64,000 bases of DNA from Actinostola sp. cb2023 (GCA_033675265.1 JAUJYZ010001592.1:186001-250000), one strand, 5' to 3'; shown: positions 43,462-61,090, counted from the stretch's first letter. The notes: a model not told the origin generated them from the letters alone. Program-made: numbers and translations.

Positions 43462-45487
43462 GTTTTTTCTTTTCAGAAATCGTGATGCGCTGTGTGGGCT
43501 CACGTAGAATATACGGAAAATCGTGATGCACTGTGTGGGCTCACGTAGAATATACGGAAAATCGTGATGCACTGTGTGGGCTCACGTAGAATATACGGAA
43601 AATCTTGATGCACTGAGTGGGCTCACGTAGAATATACGGAAAATCGTGATGCACTGTGTGGGCTCACGTAGAATATACGGAAAATCGTGATGCGCTCTGT
43701 GGGCTCACGTAGAATATACGGAAAATCGTGATGCACTGTGTGGGCTCACGTAGAATATACGGAAAATCTTGATGCACTGTGTGGGCTCACGTAGAATATA
43801 CGGAAAATCGTGATGCACTGTGTGGGCTCACGTAGAATATACGGAAAATCGTGATGCGCTGTGTGGGCTCACGTAGAATATACGGAAAATCGTGATGCAC
43901 TGTGTGGGCTCACGTAGAATATACGGAAAATCGTGATGCACTGTGTGGGCTCACGTAGAATATACGGAAAATCGTGATGCACTGTGTGGGCTCACGTAGA
44001 ATTTACGGAAAATCGTGATGCACTGTGTGGGCTCACGTAGAATATACGGAAAATCTTGATGCACTGTGTGGGCTCACGTAGAATATACGGAAAATCTTGA
44101 TGCACTGTGTGGGCTCACGTAGAATATACGGAAAATCGTGATGCACTGTGTGGGCTCACGTAGAATATACGGAAAATCGTGATGCGCTCTGTGGGCTCAC
44201 GTAGAATATACGGAAAATCGTGATGCACTGTGTGGGCTCACGTAGAATATACGGAAAATCTTGATGCACTGTGTGTGGGCTCACGTAGAATATACGGAAA
44301 ATCGTGATGCACTGTGTGGGCTCACGTAGAATATACGGAAAATCGTGATGCACTGTGTGGGCTCACGTAGAATATACGGAAAATCGTGATGCACTGTGTG
44401 GGCTCACGTAGAATATACGGAAAATCGTGATGCACTGTGTGGGCTCACGTAGAATATACGGAAAATCGTGATGCACTGTGTGGGCTCACGTAGAATTTAC
44501 GGAAAATCGTGATGCACTGTGTGGGCTCACGTAGAATATACGGAAAATCTTGATGCACTGTGTGGGCTCACGTAGAATATACGGAAAATCGTGATGCACT
44601 GTGTGGGCTCACGTAGAATATACGGAAAATCGTGATGCACTGTGTGGGCTCACGTAAGATTTACGGAAAATCGTGATGCACTGTGTGGGCTCACGTAGAA
44701 TATACGGAAAATCTTGATGCACTGTGTGGGCTCACGTAGAATATACGGAAAATCGTGATGCACTGTGTGGGCTCACGTAGAATATACGGAAAATCGTGAT
44801 GCACTGTGTGGGCTCACGTAGAATATACGGAAAATCGTGATGCGCTGTGTGGGCTCACGTAGAATATACGGAAAATCGTGATGCGCTGTGTGGGCTCACA
44901 TAAGATTTACGGAAACAATCGTGGTGCACTGTGTGGGCTCACGTAGAATATACGGAAAATCGTGATGCGCTGTGTGGGCTCACGTAGAATATACGGAAAA
45001 TCGTGATGCGCTGTGTGGGCTCACGTAGAATGTACGGAAAATCGTGATGCGCTGTGTGGGCTCACGTAAGATTTACGGAAAAAATCGTGATGCGCTGTGT
45101 GGGCTCACGTAAGATTTACGGAAACAATCGTGATGCACTGTGTGGGCTCACGCAAGATTTACGGAAACAATCGTGATGCACTGTGTGGGCTCGCGTAGAA
45201 TGTACGGAAAATCGTGATGCGCTGTGTGGGCTCACGTAAGATTTACGGAAAAAAATCGTGATGCACTGTGTGGGCTCACGTAAGATTTACGGAAAAAATC
45301 GTGATGCACTGTGTGGGCTCACGTAGAATGTACGGAAAATCGTGATGCGCTGTGTGGGCTCACGTAAGATTTACGGAAAAAATCGTGATGCACTGTGTGG
45401 GCTCACGTAGAATTTACGGAAAATCGTGATGCGCTATGTGAGCTCACGTAAGATTTACGGAGAAAATCGTGATGCACTGTGTGGAAA

Positions 45488-45518
<31 letters not shown>

Positions 45519-45660
45519 AAATCGTGATGCACTATGTGGGCTCACGTAAAATTGGAAAAATCGTGATACTCTGTGTGGGCTCACGTAAAATTGGGAAAAT
45601 CGTGATGCGCTGTGTGGGCTCACGTAAGATTTGTGGAGAAAATCGAGTACGCCGTGTGTG
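43462..45660 (+). repeat. 41-bp minisatellite array
   Basis: About 53 head-to-tail copies of a 41-bp unit of the form TCGTGATGCACTGTGTGGGC followed by TCACGTAGAATATACGGAAAA. Variants such as GCGCTCTG (43691, 44183) and GAATTTACGG (43999, 44493) recur about 492-494 bp apart, so a 12-unit block has been amplified. Copies become more divergent toward 45000-45660 (TAAGATTTACGG type). A G run of about 30 bases interrupts it at 45490-45519. Confidence 0.9.
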
Positions 45661-45859
45661 AGCTTACGTTGTAATAAGAGAGAATCGTGATGCGCTATAT
45701 GCAGTCGATATTATTGAAGCTGGTGGCGGAAAAGGAGGAGGCTGCAGTGGCAAAGTCATCGAGTAAGCCATTCGTAGACAGTCAACGGCCGTGAGCTCAC
45801 GACAGAGGAGATCATTTGGCCGGACGCGCTGGTCTCCATGTATATAGAGGTAGAGGGGC

Positions 45860-45965
45860 TCCCCAAATAGAGGGGCGACAACTCCAGCAATGTTACTCGT
45901 GCGGTGAACCGGGCCATTTTTCGCCGCGACTGCGTCAAGAGGGCCGATACCATCTTGATTGGTTG
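45860..45965 (+). pseudogene. CCHC zinc-knuckle fragment
   Basis: Encodes QCYSCGEPGHFS, the start of a CX2CX4HX4C knuckle. The last Cys lies in the next frame (RDCVKRADTI). Typical of the gag C-terminus of a retroelement. Confidence 0.55.
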
Positions 45966-46479
45966 TAATTTCTTCATCGACGATGATAATGCTTAGTTTG
46001 TTATGATATAAATAAAATTGTAGGGCAGTGATTAATATTGATGATTTGTAGTTGATTAAAAATGAGTTCAGTTGATTTGATAACTGGTAGTCCTTTACTC
46101 TGTTGGGTATCAATTTTTTTGTTTTATTGTTTTCGTTAACCAGGTAAGGAGGGATGACGCCGCAAGCGTTTTGTCCTCTAGGGCATTCCCTTGTTGGTCC
46201 GATTTGTCGGGCAGTGGTTGTCATCTCCTCTGAACTTGGGTTCCCATCCATTGTTTTCAGTGCTTCGATTAATACCTTTGTGTCATGTTTTAGCCTAGAA
46301 CAAAAAAAAACACGTTGATGGAATTGAAACAATCTCAAGTGGGAGGGAATTATCTGTCTAGAAAAGTGAAATGGATATTATCGGATGGGAGTCCGAGTTC
46401 GGAGGGGATGACAGGAATAAGGGAACTGTTTGTGAATCTAGAAAGTGTGTTAACAGGGGATGTTAAGTCAATCGCAAGT

Positions 46480-47110
46480 GTCCCTTTTCGGGACCCAGAA
46501 ACGGTTCGAGTGGGCCGAAGTCCTCGCGTACCTGTGGAAAATCATCTTAGTAGGTTATAAAAACGAAGAGGAAGTTGGCGAATGGGTTTCTAGAGGGGCG
46601 GGATATTCGATCCTTTATTCGTCCATTTGGAGGTGATCTCAAAGGTGTATAAGAATCGTAAGAGGGTTACTGAGTTAATCAGTGAAACGCTCAATCAACG
46701 ATTAAGAACGGGGGCCGTAACAGTCTTGGGGAAGTAGAGCCTCCATACATAATACTCCCTATTACTGTCGAGCCATCTAAGCCGAGATTGTGCATTGCTG
46801 CGCGATTTGTCAATCTCTGGATAAAATAGACACCTGGAACAAGCATATTCCGTGGAGGACCGAGAAACACTGGGCACTTTCAATGTCTACAGGTACCTCG
46901 TCTCGCTGGACTAGTGTTATCCATTGCCATTCGGGTGATTGCATGCTCGGGGTCTTTTGGGAACCGAGTTTGGCGGAGGCGAAAAATACAAAGGCATGTG
47001 GGCTGTAGCGAAGGTTTTGGAGTCGCTACCTATGGGTATATGGGACTTCGGTTGGATGTACAGGTCGATATACATCCGGCCTTGAAACTACCACATTTAT
47101 CCCAACAGAT
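46480..47110 (+). pseudogene. DIRS-type reverse transcriptase fragments
   Basis: Near 46640-46690 one frame gives RVTELISETLNQRLRTGAVT, and directly after, another gives GEVEPPYIILPITVEPSKPR and LCIAARFVNLWIK. The VEPSKPRLC.. R..NLW block is characteristic of DIRS-type reverse transcriptases. Several stops and shifts follow, and the catalytic motif is not recognisable. Confidence 0.6.
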
Positions 47111-47284
47111 AACTCTCTAGATTAGGTATAACTGCTGGAAATGAGCTTACCTTGCGTTTGATGTTGGCCAGTGTATTAATTATTTTTTCTCGGGTTTGGA
47201 TTTGAATGGCTTCTTCTGGCCTTTCCACAAAAAACGTTCCTTTGTGTCTTTGTACCCGCTATTCCTGTCTGGCCCTCTCCTGTA

Positions 47285-47830
47285 GTGCCCTTTGTCGCGG
47301 CCGCGATAAGAGCTTCGAGAGCTAGGGCCGCTTTGCGCGCCAAATTTATTAGTGGCGCCAATCGTTTTCCCTATATTGTTGGTGTCTTTTGCATCACGGA
47401 CCTGTTTAGCCAGATCCTTCCCAAATACGTGTTCATATTCCGGTTGGTGACGCAAAGAAACCTCCTGTTGGAACTATTGTACGCTCTCTCAAGCAGTAAC
47501 CCAGCAGATTGGTTCTCAGGTGTATTGTCTAAAGCGGACCCAATGTTGTATGGAAAATGCTGGGAGGCGATTGAAAGGGAGTTTGGTGGCTCGATCGTCC
47601 ATATCCTAGACCATATGTTCTTGGATTCCAATGTCCAGTGGGACCACCAGGGTGTACTTCGCCATTTCACACCCTATCCGACGCCGCCTAATTCCGCAGG
47701 GATCAATGTGTTTAACCATGATCTGTGATGGGATTAAGATCAATGTGTACGCATTTCCCCCCTTTGCAATGATCGCCCCACTATTACAGTTGGTGTCATC
47801 ACAAAAGGCTGTAACTAGTCGTTTCTAATA
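47285..47830 (+). pseudogene. DIRS-type RNase H-side fragment
   Basis: The best part reads SSNPADWFSGVLSKADPML, then CWEAIEREFGGSIVHILDHM, SNVQWD and FTPYPTPPNSAGINVFNHDL. After a frame change it goes on with NVYAFPPFAMIAPLLQLVSS. This series, NPAD then a mostly helical block, then PTP.S.GVN and fPPF.LI, is found downstream of RT in DIRS-like elements. On the minus strand the same area has a Gly/Arg-rich open frame (47180-47455) that may be chance. Confidence 0.55.
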
Positions 47831-48853
47831 GAAAGTGAAGTGCTGCGAGTTGAATTATTTGCAGATTAACTATGGACATTCATTCTACATTTCAGACAAA
47901 TGATAATGACACGAGATAACATATAATCTAAATTTAATCGATATATTTATTACATGCATTGTAACTTGCAAGTGTAAGCATAAATTCAATACATAGGCGA
48001 TTGATTGGAGTTTTGATTTGATTTTGCCTCAACCCAGTCAACGGTTGATTGAGTAGTTGCGACGATGGGACGACGACTATAAACGGCGAGTTCGCTCTGG
48101 TAGATAGGTGAGTGATATCGTCTCTGTATCTGGGATGGTTTTTCTATAAAGGAACAGTCAAATACATGCTGTCTCCTTGTGTCAGTATCTGATCGACTGT
48201 ACACGTATTCCATCGTCAAACTGGACACGACTGAGCAGAGCAGCAGGGCTAAAAATCACTCTAAATCGTTCGTGGCCTTGATGAATGCTTCCAGCAACGA
48301 TTAAAGTTGTGTTTGGTAAAAACAAAACAAAACAAAAAAACAAAAACAAAAAAAAAACACATTAATCTGGTTATTTCGCCTGAATAAACATCGATCAAAA
48401 GTAGACAACGAGCGCGACTTGCTGCTGGCAGGGACTACCGTATATAGGGCCCGGGAAAACGCATCCACATGAACACAGGGATCCCGTCAAGATTAGTGTC
48501 GCTGCTCGTTACGCGCGCAGCAATTACGATTGTGGTGCCTTGCTTATCTCCCTTACTATCGTGGTGGTCAATGGCGTTGAAAGCGATTAGCCAGACAAGT
48601 TTCAAAGGAAGCCATCCTATGTCCAACATAATACGGTTTGTACCATTCTCAACACCTTGGGACTTATGGGCTTTCCATATTAAAGATTTTAAATGGAAGA
48701 AACAAACTCTACAGAAATTGTAATAACTGTTTTGTTTAAATTTATTGTGGCCACTAGCATTTGGTGCCGAGACTGTTCGTGCCTTCAGTTGGCTTCCCTC
48801 GTTTATATGTCCGGTCACATGTATCGAAGTGTACATGGCGGTTGGCGAGCTAA
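47831..48853. other. Interval without a recognised gene
   Basis: Contains an A-rich simple stretch (AAACAAAACAAAAAAACA, 48318-48360). No domain, splice pattern or repeat pair was found. Confidence 0.4.
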
Positions 48854-49130
48854 TAGAGAGTTTTAGATTGAAGTTTTTTCTGTATGACCGGAAACCGGAA
48901 ACCTCAAAATATCACGTGACCTAGGTCCTGAGGTCAGGTGGACGACTGCGGATCACGTTTTTACGTCGGGAACAGCTTCTAGAGGTAAGTGAAATACGGC
49001 AAGGTTTTTATATAACTTTAAGTCAAGAAACCCACGTTTAAGGCTTGAATTAATGCTCTTATATATCTGTTCTTCTTAAATGACAATGTTTTACAATTCA
49101 ACGATGAATCATGTATCAATTTTCGTCATT

Positions 49131-49814
49131 TTAAGGTGGTTCCAGCATAATGAATGACCGGTTTGCCGTATTTTTTAACTCGCTCGCTCCGCGTCAATAT
49201 TGCTTGGATTTTATTATGCTTAACACAAATACTAATTCAACTATTCTGCTTTTGGAAGGTTTATTCAAAATTATCATTGTAAGCCGCGTTTGTGAATGCC
49301 AGCTGATATTCAAACGACACTATTTTCACTAAAACTGCTGCCAAGCGTTATTCCCAAGTACGATTTTTTTTAAACTTCGTGAACGACCTTTTAAGGTCCC
49401 TAGTAATGTTCTGAGGAGATAAGAAGGAAATTGATCGAGCCGAAATCATCAATTCATATTTTTGTTGTCAAAATTTGGACAAATCGGTTGTTACGTGATT
49501 TCGGCTCGAACAATTTTTTTCTTACCTCGTCAGAACATTACTAGCGACCTTAAAAGGCCGTTCACGAAGTTTAAAAAAAATCGTACTTGGGAATAACGCT
49601 TGGCAGCAGTTTTAGTGAAAATAGTGTCGTTTGAATATCAGCTGGCATTCACAAACGCGGCTTACAATGATAATTTTGAATACACCGTCGAAAGGCAGAA
49701 TAGTTGAATTAGTATTTGTGTTAAGCACAATAAAATCCAAGCAATATTGACGCGGAGCGAGCGAGTTAAATAAATACGGCAAACCGGTCATTCATTATGC
49801 GGGAACCACCTTAA
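49131..49814. mobile_element. TTAA-ended foldback MITE
   Basis: Arms of ~310 bp (49131-49440 and 49500-49814) are close reverse complements starting TTAAGGTGGTTCC. The loop is about 60 bp. No protein. It lies between the left Harbinger terminus and the first exon. Confidence 0.8.
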
Positions 49815-49973
49815 GTGAAGACATAACAACGAATGAAAAACAAACATGGCGGCTTTCAACAGGTGTTTGTGACTGATTAGAAGCCTTGACTTTAGTTATG
49901 TTTTATTTCACCATGTTGATATTTAGCTTCTGTGGCCGTGTTGTCGTTCATCATCCTTTCTTTTTCATAGAAG

Positions 49974-54701
<4,728 letters not shown>

Positions 54702-54988
54702 TTTGCAAATTCTGCAACATTTGTTCCGACCAGTTACGTTACAAAACACAGCTATATGTTATAATTAGAAGGTCTTTATTATTGAAAGGTATTTCATGAC
54801 AGAGGAATATATATTTATATTTTATATTATTTATTAAGGAAAACCTGATGCAGTTTACTTTTATGATACAGATTCAAAATGTCAAAAAATGTATGACTGA
54901 CACATTTTGCTGACAACAAAGAGACATTGACATACACTTATGCAGTGCTTTGATTCATAGTGTTTTGTTGGCTTTCTTTGTATGATTC

Positions 54989-56710
54989 TTATTGATTGGA
55001 CAGGTATGACTCTAGTGATGGTGGATTAAGGTCAAAAAAGCTGCTTACAAGAGAACCATACAAACATGTATGGCAATTAGTCAAGATGGTTGACACTAAA
55101 TAGTATTTTGCAACAGGTTGCAGTAAAACTTTTAGATTTTTTTTGAAATCTAAGAAAGCAAAGTTCTGAACTATTTTCCCGAAACCCCACTCCACGCTTA
55201 CTCTGACTTTGCTCATGGCTCTGTTGAATTCTTGTTCATCAGCTGTCAAGTTGGCACCTCGAAAAGGTGCTAATATATTTTGTGAAATACCATATGCTGG
55301 GTCTCCATATAGCACATAGGGCTCCCCATTAGGTTTAACAAGCCTTTGCAACTCGGGTAACAGGTCACTCATTCCAAGCATAAATGCATCATGACGCCTC
55401 CCCTCTATTGGACCAAACATGTGTGCAATCAAGCCATTGGGGGCCTGAACTGACTGAAAGGAAAAATGTTTAATTTCATATACACCTGTTTTCTAAAACG
55501 TTGCCCATTTACAAATTACAAAATAGTAAACTAGCAAAAAAGGATTTAATTAGAGAAACAAAAGAAATACACTCAAGCTAAACTCTAGCTCATTGTTTCT
55601 CTAATGAATTCCTTTTTACTATTTTATTATTTTGTATTTTGTAAATGGGCAACGTTTTTGAAAACAGGTGTATTTATATAATACATATTTGTATATTCAT
55701 CAGTGACAAAGAGTAATGAAATAAATGTGTGTTTATAATATATATCTTACCTGAAATTTTAGACAGTGAATTCTCTTATGTCCACTAAACATAATCCTTT
55801 GATTGTAAATTGGTCTTGCAATTCCTCTGGGAGTGCCATCAATAAAACCCCAACACTGAGTAAGGGGAGAGCCTTTAGCATGTATGACTTGTGAAAACAT
55901 TTCTGGGTCTAGCCACACCAGATCTAATGAAGTCAGTAGCTCCTTATATCTTTCATATATGTCGTCAACTATCTAAAATGCAAACAAATAATATAGGTGG
56001 ATACTTCCGCCTTTATACAATTATTTAAAATACTAAACATATTTCTTTTAATTTAATTACCTCATTAAATATAACACTGAGCTCGAATTGACTTCCAAAG
56101 ACAGGAACCAGATCTATCCACCTATTTGGATAGCTTAATCTTCTTAACATAATCATCAGAGATTCCATTCCTGAAGAACTGGTTCCTTGAGAACAAATAT
56201 AATGGTCTGGTATTTCTAAGGCATGTAAAAGACGATCCATATCATCCTTCTGAAATCTATAAAACATACAGTAGGAATATATTAAGCTTACTGAAGCTTA
56301 AGCTTATATTTAATGAAAGTAATTGATTTAAAAAAAATTATAACTACGTATACCTAAACATGTTTTCACAGTTATTATCTGAGATATCTTGCAAGTTGAG
56401 ATGGGGTCCAAGCTTCTGCTTAGGGGCAAAGGCCGTTTCTAACAACAGTTCACACAAATCATCGTCGCTGGAATCACTGCTTGAACTATCCAAATAATCG
56501 TATGTCAATAATTCCACGATATCGTTGAAATTACGTCTATATATAAACAATAAATTGAACAACAACCATGTCAGCTTTCGAGTCATGAATTACCGTTTTT
56601 TCTCATGTCTAAGATTCAGTTTCATTTAATTTGTAAAAGCGAGCAATCGGTACAACAAAACACTGAAGTAACACATACCTCCTGGCAGCTGCATGTTGAT
56701 ATTGTCCCAT
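54989..56710 (-). CDS. Harbinger DDE transposase (5 exons)
   Basis: Exons on the minus strand: 56710-56679, 56536-56354, 56256-56061, 55972-55751 and 55453-54989, 1,098 nt in all, giving 365 residues with matching phases. This is close to the ~350 residues of HARBI1-type proteins. Acidic catalytic residues lie in CWGFIDGTPRGIARP, VLYGDPAYGI and VSVEWGFGKIV. The blocks NQRIMFSGHKRIHCLKFQ and NGLIAHMFGPIEGRRHDAFM are signatures of the DDE_Tnp_4 family. An acidic Ser/Asp stretch (SSSSDSSDDD) sits near the N-terminus. It cuts and pastes the element together with the Myb-like partner. Start at MGQYQHAAAR is inferred from the splice pattern. Confidence 0.85.
55484..55678. mobile_element. Foldback MITE in a transposase intron
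   Basis: Inverted arms starting ACACCTGTTTTC and containing AACGTTGCCCATTTACAAA flank a ~70-bp centre. It lies in the intron between the last two transposase exons, flanked by TA. Confidence 0.75.
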
Positions 56711-56863
56711 AATTCCCTACTTTGCGGTGAAAGCGTGAACACTAATCTAAAAGGTCTCCGCACAGTTTCAACGTCAAACTGCTAACTGCTAACTGCTAAC
56801 TTCTAACTTCCGCGGTTTGCGGTTTCCGGTCATAAAGAAAAAACTTTAATCTAAAACTCTCTA

Positions 56864-58199
56864 ATGGCCTGTTCCATTACGCGAGTGTTATCGGGGTTTC
56901 AACTGCACCACTGGATTCGCTTGCAGCTCGGAATCGTTTAGCGACCTATCACAGGCAGCCCAACCATTGCTTTTGAGGCTATTTAATAATAAATATAAAT
57001 ACATTTATATTCGCGCGTCTTTTTTCGATGGGCTGCCTGTGGTAGAGCGCGCGCGTATTATATTGGGTTCCCTGTGTATAGAAATGTATAATGTTGGGAT
57101 CCCTGTGTGCATCCTGCGGGACGCGCCCGCAGCAAATGTGTATATTGAAACAAGGTGTGAAACTGATGGCGAATCATGGCCTGATGTGCGCCGCGTTTTG
57201 TTGGTGCACTTTTCCGTGAACCGAAGAGCCGAAGTCGTCGTACGCTACAGGCCCGTGGGGTGAAGTCGCTGAAGTTTTGAAAAATGGCGGAGAAGTTGAT
57301 GAAGCAAAACATGATTTTTTTTCGGTGTAAGCGTTTGGATTCTTTTCCTTATCCATGGTAAGTTTAGAAGTTCACAATTCATGTCAACTTTAAGTAGCTT
57401 TAGATGAAATTTGACGGTTTTAAAGTAGTCCTTTTTCATTTTGAATGGTGGAGAATTGTATGTTGTGCTCGACACACGACAGTTTTGTTGAAAACTAAGC
57501 TGAACTAAATATATTTTCTGAATTATTTTCTTGAGGTTTTAGTAGTTTTTGCTCTTAACTGTTCTCTAATAAAAGACATGAAAGGACTTGCCTATACTAT
57601 GGCAGAAGGGCTGCTTCAGTTATTTTTCATAAATTAAGCTTATGACCGAGCTATTTCACTTGTGTACAGTTGTCATTGAAATAAGACTTACACACTGTAC
57701 ACTTCAATCAAGTTCAACAAAGAACCTAGTACTTTTTCTGTTTAAACATTATGACTCTCTCATCTATGTTATTTTGTACTTTCTTACAGTAAGCTTACTT
57801 CTTAAAACACAAGCCGGAACGCTAACGGCTGTCGTTAAAACGCGGGCTGCGGACTGCGGGCTGCGGACTGCGGGCTGCGGACTGCGGGCTGCGGGCTGCA
57901 GACTGTAGAATTGGTAGAACTAAGAAACTGAAACGAAATAAAAAATAAATAAATGGAAAAATAAAAGATTATTCAAATTAAACCGGCACCGGGTATGATA
58001 GCTCTTAAATTCAGCAAGAGAATATGAAATTCAGTCATTACCTGACAAAGTAAATCACTCATCACTACACAGAGGGAGTATATATATATATGCATATTAT
58101 GTTATAAAAATGTTATATATAACAAAATAAAATATGCAAGTATATCCTTATGTAAGTTGAATATTTTACATAATATTTTACATTATTTATAAATTCACT
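56864..58199. other. Interval without a recognised gene
   Basis: Holds a short GC-rich tandem repeat (57838-57905, unit GCGGGCTGCGGACT) and a TA run near 58080. A short open frame at 57283 (ATGGCGGAGAAG..) has no supporting context. Confidence 0.5.
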
Positions 58200-59402
58200 A
58201 ACAGAACGGAATTTATGCAACTGATTACTTGCATAAATTCCGTTATATAAAAACATTTTCACTTACATAACGAAATGAATTTATGCAACTGATTACTTGC
58301 ATAAATTTCGTTATATAACCGAATTTCACTCATATAACGAAATGAATTGATGCAACTGATTACTTGCATAAATTCCGTTATATAAACAATTTTCATAGTT
58401 TATAAATTCACTAACAGAACGGAATTTATGCAACTCATTACTTGCATAAATTCCGTTATGAAACCACATTTTCACTTACATAACGAAATTAATTTATGCA
58501 ACTGATTACTTGCATGAATTCCGTTTCATTAGATAAATGAATTTATGCAACTGATTACTTGCATAAATTCCGTTACAATAGACAAAAGGTTTATGCAACT
58601 GATTGCTTGCATAAATTTCGTTATATAACCGAATTTTAATCATATAACGAAATGAATTGATGCAACTGATTACTTGCATAAATTCCGTTATATAAACACA
58701 TTTTCACTTACATAACGAAATGAATTTATGCAACTGATTACTTGCATAAATTTCGTTATATAACCGAATTTCACTCATATAACGAAATGAATTGATGCAA
58801 CTGATTACTTGCATAAATTCCGTTATATAAGCAATTTTCATAGTTTATAAATTCACTAACAGAACGGAATTTATGCAACTGATTACTTGCATAAATTCCG
58901 TTATGAAACCACATTTTCACTTACATAACGAAATGAATTTATGCAACTGATTACTTGCATAAATTCCGTTTCAATAGATAAATGAATTTATGCAACTGAT
59001 TACTTGCATAAATTCCGTTACAATAGACAAAAGGTTTATGCAACTGATTGCTTGCATAAATTCCGTTTCAGTAGCTAAAAGGTTTATGCAACTGATTTCT
59101 TGCATAAATTCCGTTACACAAGCTAAAAGGTTTATGCAACTGATTGCTTGCATAAATTCCGTTACACAAGCTAAAAGGTTTATGCAACTCAGATTGCTTG
59201 CATAAATTCCGTTACACAAGCTAAAAGGTTTATGCAACTGATTACTTTCATAAATTCCGTTTCAATAGCTAAAAGGTTTATGCAACTGATTACTTGCATA
59301 AATTCCGTTTCAATAGCTAAAAGGTTTATGTAACTGATTACTTGCATAAATTCCGTTTCAATAGCTAAAAGGTTTATGTAACTGATTACTTGCATAAATT
59401 CC
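58200..59402 (-). repeat. 68-bp dyad satellite, left array
   Basis: About 20 diverged units centred on TTTATGCAACTGATTACTTG followed by CATAAATTCCGTT. Each unit can fold: GGAATTTATGCAA pairs with TTGCATAAATTCC around an 8-nt loop. Spacer length varies. Toward the right the spacers change to the AGCTAAAAGG type. Confidence 0.9.
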
Positions 59403-60986
59403 GTTACACCACAGGAAACCCAGGCTGTGTATCTGTCTGGGTCTTTTATAATACGTAAATTATAGTAAAATACAGTAAATGAATGATAGCTTCTAAATAA
59501 AGTGTATTTCACATATACATACCGTGTTGTCTTCATTTTGCCTCGTTTCGGACGATTTTGACGTGTTTTGGCTCCTCTAACTCTCCCCTCCATATATAAT
59601 GAGAAGGACGGAAACATCGAGTCTCAAATCACTACAGGTCACGATCGATCCTCCTCGATTTCTCTCCTAAAAATGTATTCCCCATCAATTCAAACAACCT
59701 CAGGTGAAAGAATGATAAATATGGATTCCTCGAAAGTGAGTCACGACAATAAAAAGCATCAGATTCATTTTGGAATCCTTCGAAGAATCCATAACATACA
59801 GCCATTTTCATCCGGAGTTCCCGTTTGCTGTCCACGAAAGTAAACGTTACACCACACGAAATCCCAGTGGGCTTTGGCGCTCGGACCTGATTGGACAAAA
59901 ATTTCACTCGTGGGGACTATCGAGAGTAAGAAATGGATAGACAAATTATACACATCTAGGGGTGGGTACAATATGAACAACCAACCCGAAATCGACAACA
60001 ACATGACGACCCGTGCATGGAAAACCCCGCAAAATTCCAGCGTTTATAGCGAGATTCAAAACGTTACCTTATCGCATTTATAATGATAATTATTCGATAT
60101 TGTCAAATAAATACAAAATGCTGTCTACGCTGAAGCGGAAAGATGAAGAATGCCATGGAATTGTTCCGAAGAAGAAGAGTAAAGGCGAAAAAGTTTTACT
60201 TCCTTTTTATGTATCTTTGAAAGCCTGGTAAATTTGAAGTTACGACCGTTCGATTCAATAATATTTTACATCAATAGTTTGTTCGATAAATGACTTCTTT
60301 TATTTCAGGGTTTTTGCGTAATTATGAGCAAACTGCAGGATGCTTTTCATTCCGTGATGATATTTTAACTCATGCACTGGAAGAAAAACATAATATCATT
60401 GTCCAGAATGATCACGACAATATAACAAAAAGCATATTATGTCGAGCAGTAAATGAGGTTTGCGATAAGGTGATAGCAAAACGCAGATACAGAACTGATC
60501 CGGCCTCACAGAAACGACAACGAGCATGGGGTTACCTTAACCTCAAAAGGAAATCTGACAACGCAAGTACAAGTGAAAGACTGACAATTGCTTGATTTCA
60601 TTAGACGTTATTTCCGGTCTCGTGAGGAATTTTCATCAGCTTAATTGCACCTTTTCAATAGAATACTCTCTGCTTGATAGCACATGGAGGGCAGTGTTTG
60701 CCCGTCATTTGAAGCAAATAATGAGATTCAAGGAGTTTTAACAGCTGATTGAAAGCCAGCAATAGACCAAGAATGGCAACAGTTTTCAACAGGCATTATG
60801 GCGGTAGCTTCAGAGTGCGATTGGCACGTCGTAACAAACGTTCAGGGATTGTCCCTGAGTTGCATCCATACGGTATGTATATGTGAAATACACTTTATTT
60901 AGAAGCTATCATTCATTTACTGTATTTTACTATAATTTACGTATAGACCCAGACAGATACACAGCCTGGGTTTCCTGTGGTTACAC
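59403..60986. mobile_element. Unclassified 1.57-kb inverted-repeat element inside the satellite
   Basis: GTTACAC is duplicated at both ends (59403-59409, 60980-60986). The inverted repeats are ~113 bp, start CACAGGAAACCCAGGCTGTG and are nearly identical (the left one has a few extra bases near 59450). The satellite continues on either side, so this is a clean insertion. A 5-bp TTACA duplication with slightly longer repeats is an alternative reading. Internal frames are short. No transposase motif is recognised. Confidence 0.7.
60119..60595 (+). CDS. Possible gene of the 1.57-kb element
   Basis: Two open segments: 60119-60231 (MLSTLKRKDEECHGIVPKKK, very basic) and 60309-60595 (FLRNYEQTAGCFSFRDDILT..RRYRTDPASQKRQRAW). 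A donor-like GGTAAAT and an acceptor-like TTTATTTCAG lie between them, but joining there does not keep frame, so the model is unresolved. Basic composition suggests nucleic-acid binding. No family is recognised. Confidence 0.3.
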
Positions 60987-61090
60987 AAGCTAAAAGGTTT
61001 ATGCAACTGATTTCTTGCATAAATTCCGTTACAATAGCTAAAAGGTTTATGCAACTGATTACTTGCATAAATTCCGTTACAGTAGCTAAG
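60987..61090 (-). repeat. 68-bp dyad satellite, remainder of left array
   Basis: Two more units of the AGCTAAAAGG type in the same orientation as 58200-59402, directly following the element insertion. Confidence 0.85.

Larger units (their letters stand above)
42605..47830 (+). mobile_element. Degraded DIRS-like retrotransposon
   Basis: Starts where the paralogous flank breaks off. Pieces in order on the plus strand: a promoter-like TATTTAAG (42654) and gag-like start (42721), a large minisatellite, a CCHC knuckle (about 45880-45930), reverse transcriptase fragments (about 46480-47110) and an RNase H-side segment (47285-47830). The RT block resembles the VEPSKPRLC-type enzymes of DIRS elements. 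Many stops and frame changes. No tyrosine recombinase was recognised and the right end is uncertain. Confidence 0.55.

Noticed and set aside
43462..45660. CRISPR array from regularly spaced repeats
   Set aside because: Units are contiguous 41-bp tandem copies with no unique spacers, and the context is an animal genome.
45664..46338. 224-residue minus-strand frame
   Set aside because: No domain and no sensible composition. The plus strand of the same stretch has a zinc-knuckle fragment.
47180..47455. Minus-strand Gly/Arg-rich frame resembling a gag tail
   Set aside because: It overlaps the plus-strand DIRS-type segment, which matches a known protein pattern better. The basic composition can come from the opposite frame.
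57283..57360. Coding start ATGGCGGAGAAG downstream of Harbinger
   Set aside because: The frame is short and no following exon could be linked to it.
58200..59402. Open frames reading MQLI.CINSV repeatedly
   Set aside because: They arise from translating the 68-bp satellite; no start context or independent coding signal.
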